The position numbers and the translations under genes are program-made. Under the pieces are notes generated by a model. It was not told where the DNA came from, did not search any database, and saw only the letters and a list, made by a program, of their open reading frames with translations. Source: Spongiibacter nanhainus (lineage in GTDB: Bacteria > Pseudomonadota > Gammaproteobacteria > Pseudomonadales > Spongiibacteraceae). Taken from it: a stretch of DNA of 64,000 nucleotides. The stretch's first letter is position 1; each line of letters begins with the position of its first letter. This document shows, piece after piece, positions 1 through 7,905 of the stretch. Where the stretch lies: assembly GCF_016132545.1 (NCBI RefSeq), contig NZ_CP066167.1:1825001-1889000 (forward strand), given 5' to 3'.

Positions 1-446
1 ACGCAGAGTTTCTACAGTATCGCGATCAGTTCTGCCGAGACTCACCCCTACAGTTGCTAGATAAAAAATCACTGCGCGTCGATGTGTTGGAGCGACTGTT
101 GCTGTCGGAGGCGGTATCAGAATCAGCATCGCAACAGGCCATGCCGCCATATGCATTGCTACCCGGCGACCCGCAGGTGGTGCGGCGCTATCTCGACGGC
201 GAAGTGAGCCAGCTAGATGCGCTACCCGCGTTGTGGCGACTGTGTTCCCGCTTGCCGCTGCAAACACTGCAATGGCCGCAGCTCGAGCGAGAGGCGGGCT
301 TGCGCCGGGTCTTGTTGGGCCATTCCTGGGGCGAGATTTCACAGGCATTGGGCTTGGACGGTCGCGCTGAGGTGGAGTCGGTGTCACAGCGCTTTTTTGC
401 TAGACTGCTAGCTGTTGTTTCAAATTCTGACGATCAGCCAAACTAG
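1..446 (+). CDS. Hypothetical protein, 3' part only (5' end outside window)
   Basis: An open frame runs from the left edge (first complete codon at base 3) to a TAG at 444-446. There is no stop upstream, so the gene begins before the window; a TTG at 54 is probably internal. The visible 147 residues are leucine-rich and helical, with a segment around GHSWGEISQALGL that resembles a helix-turn-helix turn but is too weak to assign. I do not recognise the family. It ends 14 bases before the HIT gene, so the two may be cotranscribed. Confidence 0.6.
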   Translation, partial: AEFLQYRDQFCRDSPLQLLDKKSLRVDVLERLLLSEAVSESASQQAMPPYALLPGDPQVVRRYLDGEVSQLDALPALWRLCSRLPLQTLQWPQLEREAGLRRVLLGHSWGEISQALGLDGRAEVESVSQRFFARLLAVVSNSDDQPN

Positions 447-460
447 CGCGGAGTAACCAC

Positions 461-853
461 GTGAGCAGTATTTTTAGCAAAATCATCGCCGGTGAATTGC
501 CCGGTCATTTTGTCTGGCAAGACGACCACGCCGTCGCCATTATGACTATCGAGCCCATTGTGCCGGGCCACCTGTTGGTGATCCCCCGGCAGGAAGTCGA
601 TCACTGGGACGATCTTTCTGAATCCCTGAGCAATCACCTGATGACGGTATCCAAACGCCTTGCCAAGGCCCTAAAACAGGTCTACCAATGCAAGCGCGTT
701 AGCCTACAGATCGTCGGTCTGGAGGTGCCCCATGTCCATCTGCACTTGGTTCCTGTCAATGACATGACCGACTGCTTCTTTGGCAATGCCAAAGGCGCCA
801 GTGCCGAGCAGTTGGCGGCGGAAGCGACCCGCATACGGGAAGCCCTCGCCTAA
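461..853 (+). CDS. HIT family nucleotide-binding protein
   Basis: A 130-residue protein of the histidine triad superfamily, whose members hydrolyse or transfer nucleotides on purine nucleoside conjugates in the cytoplasm. The triad is visible as HVHLHLVP, with His91, His93 and His95. The N-terminal IFSKIIAGELPGHFVWQDD stretch is the usual HIT fold opening. The start is GTG at 461, chosen because GGAG lies 7-10 bases upstream and the protein then begins like known HIT proteins. Length is normal for a HinT/Hit-like protein. The exact substrate cannot be told from sequence. Confidence 0.9.
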   Translation: MSSIFSKIIAGELPGHFVWQDDHAVAIMTIEPIVPGHLLVIPRQEVDHWDDLSESLSNHLMTVSKRLAKALKQVYQCKRVSLQIVGLEVPHVHLHLVPVNDMTDCFFGNAKGASAEQLAAEATRIREALA

Positions 854-1002
854 ACGTTCTGCCAAACTCTGTTTAGCCATTCCCTCCGCACAAAGGCAGC
901 TTAGCCCAAATGGGTGACGCGCCCTTGTGCGTCCTCGCGCATGCTACGCCCTCGACATAACTCGCTAATGATGTAACTCGATAATAATGGGAGTCGAGAG
1001 CA

Positions 1003-1425
1003 ATGGTAGAAGCGAAACAGCAGCGTCAATTTGATCACCCGGCCAGTGCCGTTTGGGCTGTACTGGAAGAATTCGGTAATTTGGATTGGACCGAGGGCGT
1101 GGAGCGCATAGAGCTCATTGGCGAAGGGGTTGGCATGATTCGGCGCTTGTTTATGCCCGGCATGGATCCGATCGATGAACAGCTGACCGCTGTGGACAGC
1201 GAGGCGATGTGGTTTTCCTATGATATCCCCCGGGGGATTCCGCTGCCGGTGAGTAACTACTCTGCGGAGGCAAAAGTGGTCGCTCTGGACGACAATCGCT
1301 GCGAAGTTCGCTGGATAGGGCGCGCCAATGCCGAGGGCGTCTCAGAGGAGGAGGCAGCCGCCGCTATCGTCAGCACCTACGATATGCTGTTCGACTGGCT
1401 GCAGGCCCATATGGACGCGCGCTAA
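1003..1425 (+). CDS. SRPBCC (START-like) family protein
   Basis: A 140-residue protein with the layout of the SRPBCC/polyketide cyclase-like hydrophobic-ligand-binding fold: an N-terminal strand and helix (QRQFDHPASAVWAVLEEFG), then alternating strands with an EQLTAVD/WFSYDI segment, and a long C-terminal helix (AAAIVSTYDMLFDWLQAHM). Such proteins bind lipids or other hydrophobic molecules; the ligand is unknown here. The stop codon overlaps the cinA stop on the other strand by 3 bases (convergent genes). Start ATG at 1003 follows GGGAGTCGAGAG. Confidence 0.75.
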   Translation: MVEAKQQRQFDHPASAVWAVLEEFGNLDWTEGVERIELIGEGVGMIRRLFMPGMDPIDEQLTAVDSEAMWFSYDIPRGIPLPVSNYSAEAKVVALDDNRCEVRWIGRANAEGVSEEEAAAAIVSTYDMLFDWLQAHMDAR

Positions 1426-2705
1426 TCACTGGAAGCCGGCTGGCAAAAACGCTGCATAAGCTGAGGGAATTCATCCACGCCAACAACGTGGCGCCGCAAC
1501 AGGTCCAGAGCCAGGGCGCTGACCCACTGCTGAAACGCAGCGCGCTCGAAGGGGAAAACCAAGCGCTGGCTTTGCATGGCACTGTGGCTGCCCCAGGCTA
1601 TCCACACTGTGCCTACAGGCTTGTCGGGACTGCCGCCACCGGGACCGGCGATACCGGTTACCGCCACGCCGATATCGGCCCCACAGGCCTTTAACGCGCC
1701 GGATAGCATCTGTCGCGCTACGGTTTCACTGACGGCGCCGGCCTGCTCCAAATCCGACGCTGATACCCCCAACAGGGCCTTTTTAAGGCCGTTGGAGTAG
1801 CTGACGATGCCACCGGGAAAAACATCGGAAGCGCCGGGGACGCTGGTAAGTTGGGAGGCTATCAGGCCGCCGGTGCAGGATTCGGCGGCGCACACCGATA
1901 GCTGGTGCTGCCGACACGCCTCAATCAGCGCCCCGGGCAGCGATGTCGGCAGCTCGCCGATAACATGGTGGCACAGAGCATCTTCAACTTGTCGGCGGCA
2001 CTGGCTTAGCTTGTCGCCTAAATGCTCTCCCCGGGCCGTGAGTTTCACTTCCAGCACTGGCATCGATGCCCGGAAGCCCAGTTCAATGTCGGCGGGCCAA
2101 TCGGGGATCGCATCGCTGAGGCGTTCCTGAACCGTGGATTCACCCAGGCCGAATACCCCCAGGCGCAGAGTGCGGATATGGTCAGAGACAAAGCGCCCTC
2201 GCAATAGCGGTACGATTTCCTCACTGAGCATCTGTTTGAGTTCACTGGGCACGCCAGGAGTGGCTAGCATCAAGCAACCGCGGTGCTCCATGCGGATGCC
2301 CACGGCACTGCCACGACCGTTGGCGATGATGGCGCAATCGGCGGGCAGGCGGGTCTGCTTTAAATTGGCCTTGCTCAGACTTTGGTTGCGCTGCTGGCAC
2401 CAGGTCTGGAGGTGGGAGAGGGCCTCTGGGTGCTCCTGTATAGGTCGCTCGCAGACCTGGGCCATCGCTTCTGCAGTAAGGTCGTCGACGGTGGGCCCCA
2501 GTCCGCCATTGATGAGCAGGACGTCGCCGTCGGCGCAGAGCTGATCAATCTCCTGGCACAGCAGCGGCAAGTCGTCGCCAACGGTGACTTTTTTGTGGAT
2601 GCGCCAGCCCAGTGGCTCAAAGATTTCCGCCATCATGGCGGAATTGGAATCGATAATATCGCCGGCCATTAACTCGTTGCCGGTGGTTAACACGTTCAGT
2701 TTCAT
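1422..2705 (-). CDS. cinA: CinA-like protein (MoaB-like domain plus NMN amidohydrolase domain)
   Basis: A 427-residue two-domain protein. Residues 1-170 form the MoaB/MogA-like (COG1058) domain, with TTGNELMAGDIIDSNS and NGGLGPTVDDLTAEA. Residues about 265-410 form the PncC-type nicotinamide mononucleotide deamidase domain, with CAAESCTGGLIASQLT and GVAVTGIAGPGGGSPDKPVG. The family recycles NMN in NAD metabolism and is historically linked to competence and DNA damage. Length matches full-length CinA. It is transcribed leftward, convergent with the SRPBCC gene and divergent from the small membrane protein. Confidence 0.93.
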   Translation of the reverse strand: MKLNVLTTGNELMAGDIIDSNSAMMAEIFEPLGWRIHKKVTVGDDLPLLCQEIDQLCADGDVLLINGGLGPTVDDLTAEAMAQVCERPIQEHPEALSHLQTWCQQRNQSLSKANLKQTRLPADCAIIANGRGSAVGIRMEHRGCLMLATPGVPSELKQMLSEEIVPLLRGRFVSDHIRTLRLGVFGLGESTVQERLSDAIPDWPADIELGFRASMPVLEVKLTARGEHLGDKLSQCRRQVEDALCHHVIGELPTSLPGALIEACRQHQLSVCAAESCTGGLIASQLTSVPGASDVFPGGIVSYSNGLKKALLGVSASDLEQAGAVSETVARQMLSGALKACGADIGVAVTGIAGPGGGSPDKPVGTVWIAWGSHSAMQSQRLVFPFERAAFQQWVSALALDLLRRHVVGVDEFPQLMQRFCQPASSD

Positions 2706-2825
2706 AGCTTATCGTTATAGCCTATATTTGCCCGTCGTAAGGCACTACGTTTGCGCCTAAAGTCTGGTTTGGATATCTCCGATATCGGTGTAATCTGCAA
2801 CAGTTATTGGCTTGAGGAGTGAAGC

Positions 2826-3173
2826 ATGAAAACCTCGTTGGGTACAGTTCTAGCTATCGTAATTGTGCTGGCGGTTGCCGCCTTTGAGTACTGGCAATAC
2901 AAGGATGCGGAGGCCCATCGCACCATGGTCAATGCCAAGCTGATGCAGCTGTCGTCACGGGTCGAGGAATTGGACCAAAACCTGCTTGAAGCAAGAGAGG
3001 AAATGCGGGAGCTGGAATCATCGTCTCTGGGAGGCATCATCGACAACGCTAATGAAGCCCTGATCCAGGGGTGGTCGGCAATGATTGATACCGTTGAGCG
3101 GGAGCTGGAGCGCGCTAAACAGAGTTTTGATGAGCGTCAGCAATCCCCTGGCTCTGCCCCTGCACAACCGTGA
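2826..3173 (+). CDS. Small membrane-anchored coiled-coil protein, unknown function
   Basis: A 115-residue protein. Residues 5-21 (LGTVLAIVIVLAVAAFE) form one N-terminal transmembrane segment or uncleaved signal anchor. The rest is charged and helical with heptad-like spacing (LMQLSSRVEELDQNLLEARE), so a periplasmic coiled coil is likely. The C-terminus is proline- and glutamine-rich. Start ATG follows TTGAGGAGTGAAGC, a good ribosome binding site. I do not recognise a named family. It lies 35 bases upstream of the zinc-ribbon gene and probably shares its transcript. Confidence 0.7.
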   Translation: MKTSLGTVLAIVIVLAVAAFEYWQYKDAEAHRTMVNAKLMQLSSRVEELDQNLLEAREEMRELESSSLGGIIDNANEALIQGWSAMIDTVERELERAKQSFDERQQSPGSAPAQP

Positions 3174-3208
3174 CAGACGCAATACGCGCCGCAAAATGAG
3201 GAAACGCA

Positions 3209-3418
3209 ATGCCCGAGATAAAACGTCCGGTCAAACCCATTGAGGTCAACTACGTATGCGACCAATGTGGCCACGGTATGATGAAAAGTGTCGCCGCCAT
3301 GGACCCCGATACGGGTGTTGTGCCCCACAAATGCATGATCTGCGGGGTCGAGCGTGATTTTAAATGGGTGTCATACCCAAAGATTGACTACATCGGTATC
3401 GACGAGACGCCGCACTAG
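3209..3418 (+). CDS. Small zinc-ribbon protein, unknown function
   Basis: A 69-residue protein with two CxxC knuckles: C17-C20 (CDQC) and C42-C45 (CMIC), spaced like a zinc ribbon. It has no membrane segment and no obvious catalytic residues, so a structural zinc site with a protein- or nucleic-acid-binding role is the most that can be said. ATG at 3209 is preceded by GAGGAAACGCA. It is short but has strong codon structure and a plausible ribosome binding site. Confidence 0.7.
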   Translation: MPEIKRPVKPIEVNYVCDQCGHGMMKSVAAMDPDTGVVPHKCMICGVERDFKWVSYPKIDYIGIDETPH

Positions 3419-3494
3419 CATTTGGCAACGATATGAACCAAAGCCCAGCCGGTTTGCCGGCAAGGGCTCGCTTTTCGTTGAGAGCTGGTGAGAG

Positions 3495-3728
3495 CTAGTG
3501 CCTCAAGCGGGCATCCAGTTCGTCGACGATCTCCGCCCAGTCCGCGTCTTCGTCCAAGGCCTGTTTGAGAAAGCTGGCTTGGGACTTAGTCCAAAAACTC
3601 GCTTCGTGCAATTCCAAGTCCCTGGGGATGGGCCGGTGGCGGATGATGAAGCTTTCCACGTCTTTATCGCTATCGGGCAGCCCCAATTGTTGAAAAAGTC
3701 GGTTCATGCTGTGCTCGCCAAAATCCAT
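3495..3728 (-). CDS. DUF2789 family protein
   Basis: A 77-residue protein matching the DUF2789 pattern: an N-terminal MNRLFQQLGLPDSDKDVESFI helix, a central LHEASFWTKSQASFLKQAL block, and a C-terminal DEDADWAEIVDELDARLR. The family is widespread in marine gammaproteobacteria and has no established function. The start at 3728 (MDFGEHSMNRLF) fits the family N-terminus better than the internal ATG. It is transcribed leftward, convergent with the zinc-ribbon gene. Confidence 0.85.
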   Translation of the reverse strand: MDFGEHSMNRLFQQLGLPDSDKDVESFIIRHRPIPRDLELHEASFWTKSQASFLKQALDEDADWAEIVDELDARLRH

Positions 3729-3849
3729 TGCGTTACTCGCTCTCCAGTCTGGGCGTTTAGGGAATCAAGATAGGCGGATTTATCACCAAATATAGAGCAG
3801 ATTAGCTCCGCCTGCCAGCACCCCCTGAATAGCGACCGGGGCAGGAATT

Positions 3850-4638
3850 TCAGGATGTCGGCAGCAGGTCCAGACGCATACCGGCGTTCCAGCCGCCGTC
3901 GACGATAAACTCCGAGCCAGTGGAGTAGCTGCTTTCGTCGGAAGCCAAAAACAGCGACATATTGGCAACTTCCTCAGGCAAGCCCACCCGGGGCAGGGGG
4001 TGGTGGCTGTAGAAGGCGTTGTCGGCGTCGCTGGGGGCGCTGTGGCTGCCGCCTTCTTGCTGGTCGACATTGTGCATGGCGGTGAATATACCGCCCGGAT
4101 GTACGGTGTTAACGCGAATATTATAGGGCCCAAGTTCAATGGCGGCGGATTTACTCAATCCCCGCAGTGCCCACTTGGTTGAGACATAGGCGGACAAGCC
4201 GTTTTTGGCCTGCAGCCCATCAATGGAAGAGATGTTGATAATAGATCCACCACCGGCCTTTTTCATAGCGGGCATGGCGGCCCGAATACCCAGGTAGCAG
4301 CCAAGCTGGTTGATGCTCACTACCTTCATATAAGCCTCGCCGTCGGTGTCGGCGATGGCGCCAACGTGGAGAATTCCGGCGTTGTTTACCAACACGTTCA
4401 ACCCGCCCAGGCTTTCGGCGTAACTCACTATCGCTTGCCAGTCGGCTTCCCGACGCACGTCACAGTGCTGGTAGTGGGCTCGCTCCCCCAGCGACGCAGC
4501 TAGTGATTCACCTTTGTCGTCGAGTATGTCGGCGATGACAACCGTTGCACCCTCCTCGATAAAGCGTCTTGCTGTGGCGGCCCCCATACCTTGTGCGGCA
4601 CCGGTTATTATCGCTATTTTATTCTTTAGACGTGACAT
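3850..4638 (-). CDS. SDR family NAD-dependent oxidoreductase (hydroxysteroid/alcohol dehydrogenase-like)
   Basis: A classical short-chain dehydrogenase of 262 residues. The cofactor motif is TGAAQGMG at residues 12-19, Asp37 ends beta-2 (favouring NAD over NADP), NNAG is at 85-88, and the catalytic set is Asn110, Ser138, Tyr151 and Lys155 (YVSTK). The C-terminus ends with FIVDGGWNAG, typical of the family. The closest family resemblance is to 3-alpha/20-beta-hydroxysteroid dehydrogenase-like SDRs, but substrate is not deducible. I start it at ATG 4638 (MSRLKNK), not at the longer frame beginning at 4698, because the glycine motif then sits at the normal distance. Confidence 0.88.
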   Translation of the reverse strand: MSRLKNKIAIITGAAQGMGAATARRFIEEGATVVIADILDDKGESLAASLGERAHYQHCDVRREADWQAIVSYAESLGGLNVLVNNAGILHVGAIADTDGEAYMKVVSINQLGCYLGIRAAMPAMKKAGGGSIINISSIDGLQAKNGLSAYVSTKWALRGLSKSAAIELGPYNIRVNTVHPGGIFTAMHNVDQQEGGSHSAPSDADNAFYSHHPLPRVGLPEEVANMSLFLASDESSYSTGSEFIVDGGWNAGMRLDLLPTS

Positions 4639-4748
4639 GCATTTTTCTCGTGTCAATTTCGATAGTGGTGTTAAACCATTGCGCCAGATTGTGGTCAATG
4701 CACCAAGTGGATGAGGTAGTGAAACACCGTGGTAAGAGATAGAGCTTT

Positions 4749-5180
4749 ATGGTGAGAATGACAGCAATCGCCGCTGCCATAGTGAGCGTGATGTTGGTGG
4801 CATGTGAGGACGAGGCATCGAGTCAGGCTGAGGGCGTCGGATTGTCCTCGATTGAGCAGCAGGGGGAGAGGGCAACCTCAACGCCACCGGCTGCTTCTAG
4901 TCTTAGTAACGACAAGGCGGAGTCGGAGCTATCTTCGACTCCGCCATCCCTGGATTTAAGTTATTCGGAAGATGATATCGATGTGCGGGACTTGAGCGAG
5001 GAGGAGGTATCCCGCTATCAGATGGAGGGGTGGTTTGAGTCGCAAAATGGCGGCGATAAGAAGTTGTCGGTAAAGCCTAAAATTCGCTTGAAGGAAGATG
5101 CGACCCTCGAGCAAACCATGGGCAATTACCGAGATTCGCTGGACGGTGCTGAAATGGGGATCGAGTACAAAACGCCCTAA
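4749..5180 (+). CDS. Putative lipoprotein, unknown function
   Basis: A 143-residue protein with a lipoprotein signal: a short basic start, a hydrophobic stretch (TAIAAAIVSVMLVA), and a lipobox LVAC with Cys19 as the lipidated residue. Glu at +2 does not match the Asp avoidance signal, so outer-membrane sorting is possible. The mature part is acidic, rich in Ser, Glu and Pro, and probably disordered near the N-terminus (EQQGERATSTPPAASS). No family recognised. It is followed by a terminator shared with gltA. Confidence 0.7.
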   Translation: MVRMTAIAAAIVSVMLVACEDEASSQAEGVGLSSIEQQGERATSTPPAASSLSNDKAESELSSTPPSLDLSYSEDDIDVRDLSEEEVSRYQMEGWFESQNGGDKKLSVKPKIRLKEDATLEQTMGNYRDSLDGAEMGIEYKTP

Positions 5181-5200
5181 TCGCCTCTATCCACAAAAAC

Positions 5201-5232
5201 AAAAAAGGGCTGCCAAACGGCAGCCCTTTTTT
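5201..5232. terminator. Bidirectional intrinsic terminator
   Basis: A 14-base-pair stem (AAAAAAGGGCTGCC paired with its complement) around an AAAC loop, flanked by an A-run on one side and a T-run on the other. It therefore can end both the lipoprotein gene (rightward) and gltA (leftward), which converge here. Confidence 0.93.
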
Positions 5233-5257
5233 GAGGTGTTGCGCGTCAGCGAGGCCC

Positions 5258-6541
5258 TTAGTCGCGCTGATCCAGCGGCACAAAATCGCGCTTGGCGGGG
5301 CCAGTGTAAAGCTGGCGAGGGCGACCGATACGAGAGGCGCCGGCGTGCATTTCGTTCCAGTGTGCAATCCAGCCCGGCGTGCGGCCGAGGGCGAAGATTA
5401 CCGTGAACATGCTGGTGGGAATGCCGATCGCTTTTAAGATGATGCCGGAATAGAAGTCGACATTGGGGTAGAGCTTCTTCTCGATGAAATAGGAGTCTTC
5501 CAGTGCAATTTGCTCCAGTCGTTTGGCGACTTTCAGCAGCGGGTCGTCGATACCCAGCTCGCCCAGCACTTCGTCGGCAACCTTCTTCATGACTTTGGCG
5601 CGGGGATCGAAGTTTTTGTAAACCCGGTGGCCGAAGCCCATCAGACGGAAGGGGTCGTTCTTGTCTTTGGCGCGGGCCACGCAGGCATCGACATTGGCTT
5701 CGTCCCCGATCTCTTCCAGCATATTCAGCACGGCTTCGTTGGCACCACCGTGAGAGGGTCCCCACAGCGCGGCGATACCGGCGGAAATACAGGCGAAAGG
5801 ATTGGCGCCAGTAGAGCCAGCCAGACGTACCGTCGACGTTGACGCGTTTTGTTCGTGGTCGGCGTGCAGCAGGAAGATGGTGTCCATGGCCCGGGCCAGA
5901 ACCGGGTTGACCTTGGTGGGCTCACAGGGATTGCCAAACATCATGTGCAGGAAATTCTCTGAGTAGCTCAGATGATTCTGCGGATACATGAAGGGTTGGC
6001 CGATAGTGTATTTGTAGGTCATTGCCGCCAGGGTGGGCATTTTAGCAATCAGGCGGATGGCGGAGATTTCACGGTGCTTCTCGTCGTTGATGTCCAGCGA
6101 ATCGTGATAGAACGCCGACAGGGCGCCGACGACGCCACACATGATGGCCATGGGGTGAGCATCCCGGCGGAAGCCTTTGAAGAAGGTGCTCATCTGGTCG
6201 TTGACCATGGTGTGCATGCGAACTTTATTGACGAAAGCTTCTTTCTGTTCCTTGTTGGGCAGTTCACCGTAGAGCAGTACGTAGCTGGCTTCCAGGTAGT
6301 CGGATTGCTCGGCCAGTTGCTCGATGGGGTAGCCGCCGTGCAGCAGCACACCCTCGTTGCCGTCGATGTAAGTGATCTTGGACTCGCAGGCCGCGGTGGA
6401 TACAAAACCGGGGTCGTAGGTGAAGTAGCCATTACCCGTCAACGGGGTGACATCGACTACGTCTGGGCCAATGGTGCCGGAATACACATTCAATTCCAGC
6501 GTTTTTCCATCGATGCTCAGACTTGCTTTCTTATCGCTCAT
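5258..6541 (-). CDS. gltA: Citrate synthase, type II
   Basis: 427 residues, normal for the hexameric, NADH-sensitive type of gammaproteobacteria. It condenses acetyl-CoA and oxaloacetate to citrate, the TCA entry step. Visible motifs include [15 protein letters not shown] and [13 protein letters not shown], which carry active-site histidines, and [14 protein letters not shown] and NVDFYSGI with the catalytic aspartate. The ATG at 6541 has AGGAG 9 bases upstream. Divergent from sdhC across a 612-base region, it forms the usual gltA/sdh arrangement. A strong promoter lies about 200 bases upstream. Confidence 0.98.
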   Translation of the reverse strand: MSDKKASLSIDGKTLELNVYSGTIGPDVVDVTPLTGNGYFTYDPGFVSTAACESKITYIDGNEGVLLHGGYPIEQLAEQSDYLEASYVLLYGELPNKEQKEAFVNKVRMHTMVNDQMSTFFKGFRRDAHPMAIMCGVVGALSAFYHDSLDINDEKHREISAIRLIAKMPTLAAMTYKYTIGQPFMYPQNHLSYSENFLHMMFGNPCEPTKVNPVLARAMDTIFLLHADHEQNASTSTVRLAGSTGANPFACISAGIAALWGPSHGGANEAVLNMLEEIGDEANVDACVARAKDKNDPFRLMGFGHRVYKNFDPRAKVMKKVADEVLGELGIDDPLLKVAKRLEQIALEDSYFIEKKLYPNVDFYSGIILKAIGIPTSMFTVIFALGRTPGWIAHWNEMHAGASRIGRPRQLYTGPAKRDFVPLDQRD

Positions 6542-6737
6542 TATGACGGGCTCCTATCTGTCTCTTCGTCGCTTTTGGCTGTTATTCCTGCGTCTGGCCT
6601 GGCTCGCGGTAGCGCGCCGGCCCACGCTGGGCGTCTCCCTGAGGTAGGGGACACTGCTCTGGAAGTTTACCTGGCAGTCGCTGGCTGCCGACCTGATTAG
6701 CGGTCGGCCAGTTGTGACAACGCAGGTGGGGATCACA

Positions 6738-6765
6738 AATATAGAGAGCTGACTCTGTTTGTCAA
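6738..6765 (-). promoter_or_regulatory. Predicted sigma-70 promoter of gltA
   Basis: On the minus strand, TTGACA (6765-6760), a 16-base spacer, then TATATT (6743-6738). This is a perfect -35 and a 5/6 -10. Predicted start of transcription is near 6731, leaving a leader of about 190 bases before the gltA ATG. Confidence 0.75.
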
Positions 6766-6967
6766 CGCTGTCTACATTCTAACTCGGTGCCCCAGCTTTA
6801 GGAAACATTGTCTTTGGCTGGTAACTGTGCTGAGGCATGGCCAGCCCCTCGGGCGTGCATTTGGCAGAGAAAAATTGTCGGGCTATGGCGCCATTTTGGT
6901 GCAAAATAGTGGTTTAAGCCTTTGATTGTGGGGTTTTTTATCGGACAGCGGTGGTCGGCAAGGGCGT

Positions 6968-6996
6968 TTGTAATTAACTGGACTTCCTCCTATAAT
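6968..6996 (+). promoter_or_regulatory. Predicted sigma-70 promoter of the sdh-suc operon
   Basis: TTGTAA (6968-6973), a 17-base spacer, then a perfect TATAAT (6991-6996). Transcription would begin near 7003, about 150 bases before sdhC. It is the best promoter-like signal upstream of sdhCDAB. Confidence 0.72.
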
Positions 6997-7153
6997 GCGC
7001 GGCGTTTCTTCAGGAGTCACTGTACTTCCCCCTTCAGAGTGTCGCCCCAGCACCTGGTGTCGATGCCCTTGTAGAAGAACTGCCGGGAGGAGAGCCCGGT
7101 ACGCTTGATCCACTTCCGACAAACCGCCCGTAAGTTCTCCGGGCCAGAGAAAA

Positions 7154-7540
7154 GTGTGGCATACCGTGAAAGATAAACGACCTGTAAATCTGGATATTGG
7201 CACCATCTCGCTGCCGATAACCGCCTATACCTCAATTTTGCATCGTGCCAGCGGCGTATTCCTCGCGGCTGGTATGGCGGTGTTGTTCTGGTTGCTGGGC
7301 ACCAGCCTCAGCGGCCCCGAAGGCTTTGAGCAGGCCAAAGAGTGCCTGTCATCGTTTTGGGGCAAGTTGGTGGTCTGGGCTGTGTTGGTGGGCCTGAGCT
7401 ACCACGCCGCAGCAGGGGTGAAACACCTTGTGATGGACGCCGGTATCGGTGAGTCAATGGAAGGGGGCGAGACCGGTTCTAAACTGGTGTTGGCCGCGAC
7501 GGCAATTTTGGTTGTGTTGACGGGGTTGTGGGTATGGTAA
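7154..7540 (+). CDS. sdhC: Succinate dehydrogenase cytochrome b556 subunit
   Basis: 128-residue membrane anchor of complex II, carrying haem b and part of the quinone site. It begins KDKRPVNLDIGTISLPITAY and has the SILHRASGV motif with the quinone-site Ser/Arg. Three transmembrane helices are visible, and the haem-ligand region YHAAAGVKHLVMD is present. The start is GTG at 7154: from there the N-terminus (MWHTVKDKRPVNLD) aligns residue for residue in length with E. coli SdhC, and AGAGA lies upstream. The end overlaps sdhD by 7 bases. Confidence 0.95.
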   Translation: MWHTVKDKRPVNLDIGTISLPITAYTSILHRASGVFLAAGMAVLFWLLGTSLSGPEGFEQAKECLSSFWGKLVVWAVLVGLSYHAAAGVKHLVMDAGIGESMEGGETGSKLVLAATAILVVLTGLWVW

Positions 7541-7902
7541 AGGCAGTGACGAATTTGGGGCGCAGTGGCCTCTCTGACTGGATGGTACAACGGGTTTCCG
7601 GTGTTGTGCTGTTGGCTTATTTCATCGTCGTGGCCGGTTATCTTCTGGCCTGCGGTGATGGGCTGACCTATCAACAGTGGTCGTCATTCTTCGATAGCAC
7701 ATTTATGCGGGTATTTAGCACGGCAGCGGTGTTGTCGGTCGTCGGGCACGCGTGGATCGGTTTGTGGGCAGTATCCACAGATTATCTGACTGAGCGAATG
7801 ATGGGCGGTCGCGGCACTTTCTTGCGTCTGGTGTTCCAGGCGGTGTCGGCAATCCTTCTCTTTACCTACCTCGTGTGGGGCATCCAGATTCTGTGGGGTT
7901 AA
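7534..7902 (+). CDS. sdhD: Succinate dehydrogenase hydrophobic membrane anchor
   Basis: 122-residue second membrane anchor of succinate dehydrogenase with three transmembrane segments. The N-terminal NLGRSGLSDWMVQRVSGVVL and the HAWIGLWAVSTDYL motif (haem-ligand histidine and quinone-site Asp-Tyr) are diagnostic. I take ATG 7534 as start, overlapping the sdhC stop, rather than GTG 7528, because the protein then starts like E. coli SdhD (MV...). Translation is probably coupled to sdhC. Confidence 0.94.
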   Translation: MVKAVTNLGRSGLSDWMVQRVSGVVLLAYFIVVAGYLLACGDGLTYQQWSSFFDSTFMRVFSTAAVLSVVGHAWIGLWAVSTDYLTERMMGGRGTFLRLVFQAVSAILLFTYLVWGIQILWG

Positions 7903-7905
7903 GCA

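Larger units (their letters stand above)
6542..7153. other. Divergent gltA/sdhC regulatory region (612 bases, no gene)
   Basis: No plausible gene lies here. It holds a leftward promoter (6738-6765) for gltA and a rightward promoter (6968-6996) for sdhC, listed separately. Both predicted transcripts have long leaders: about 190 bases for gltA and about 150 for sdhC. The sdhC leader contains small stems such as CCGGG/CCCGG near 7082-7100 and a pyrimidine-rich run, which are plausible small-RNA or protein contact sites. Open frames here on the minus strand look like noise. Confidence 0.8.

Noticed and set aside
5972-6700. A 242-codon open frame on the plus strand opposite gltA
   Set aside because: Shadow of gltA; it extends through the gltA leader without any recognisable domain.
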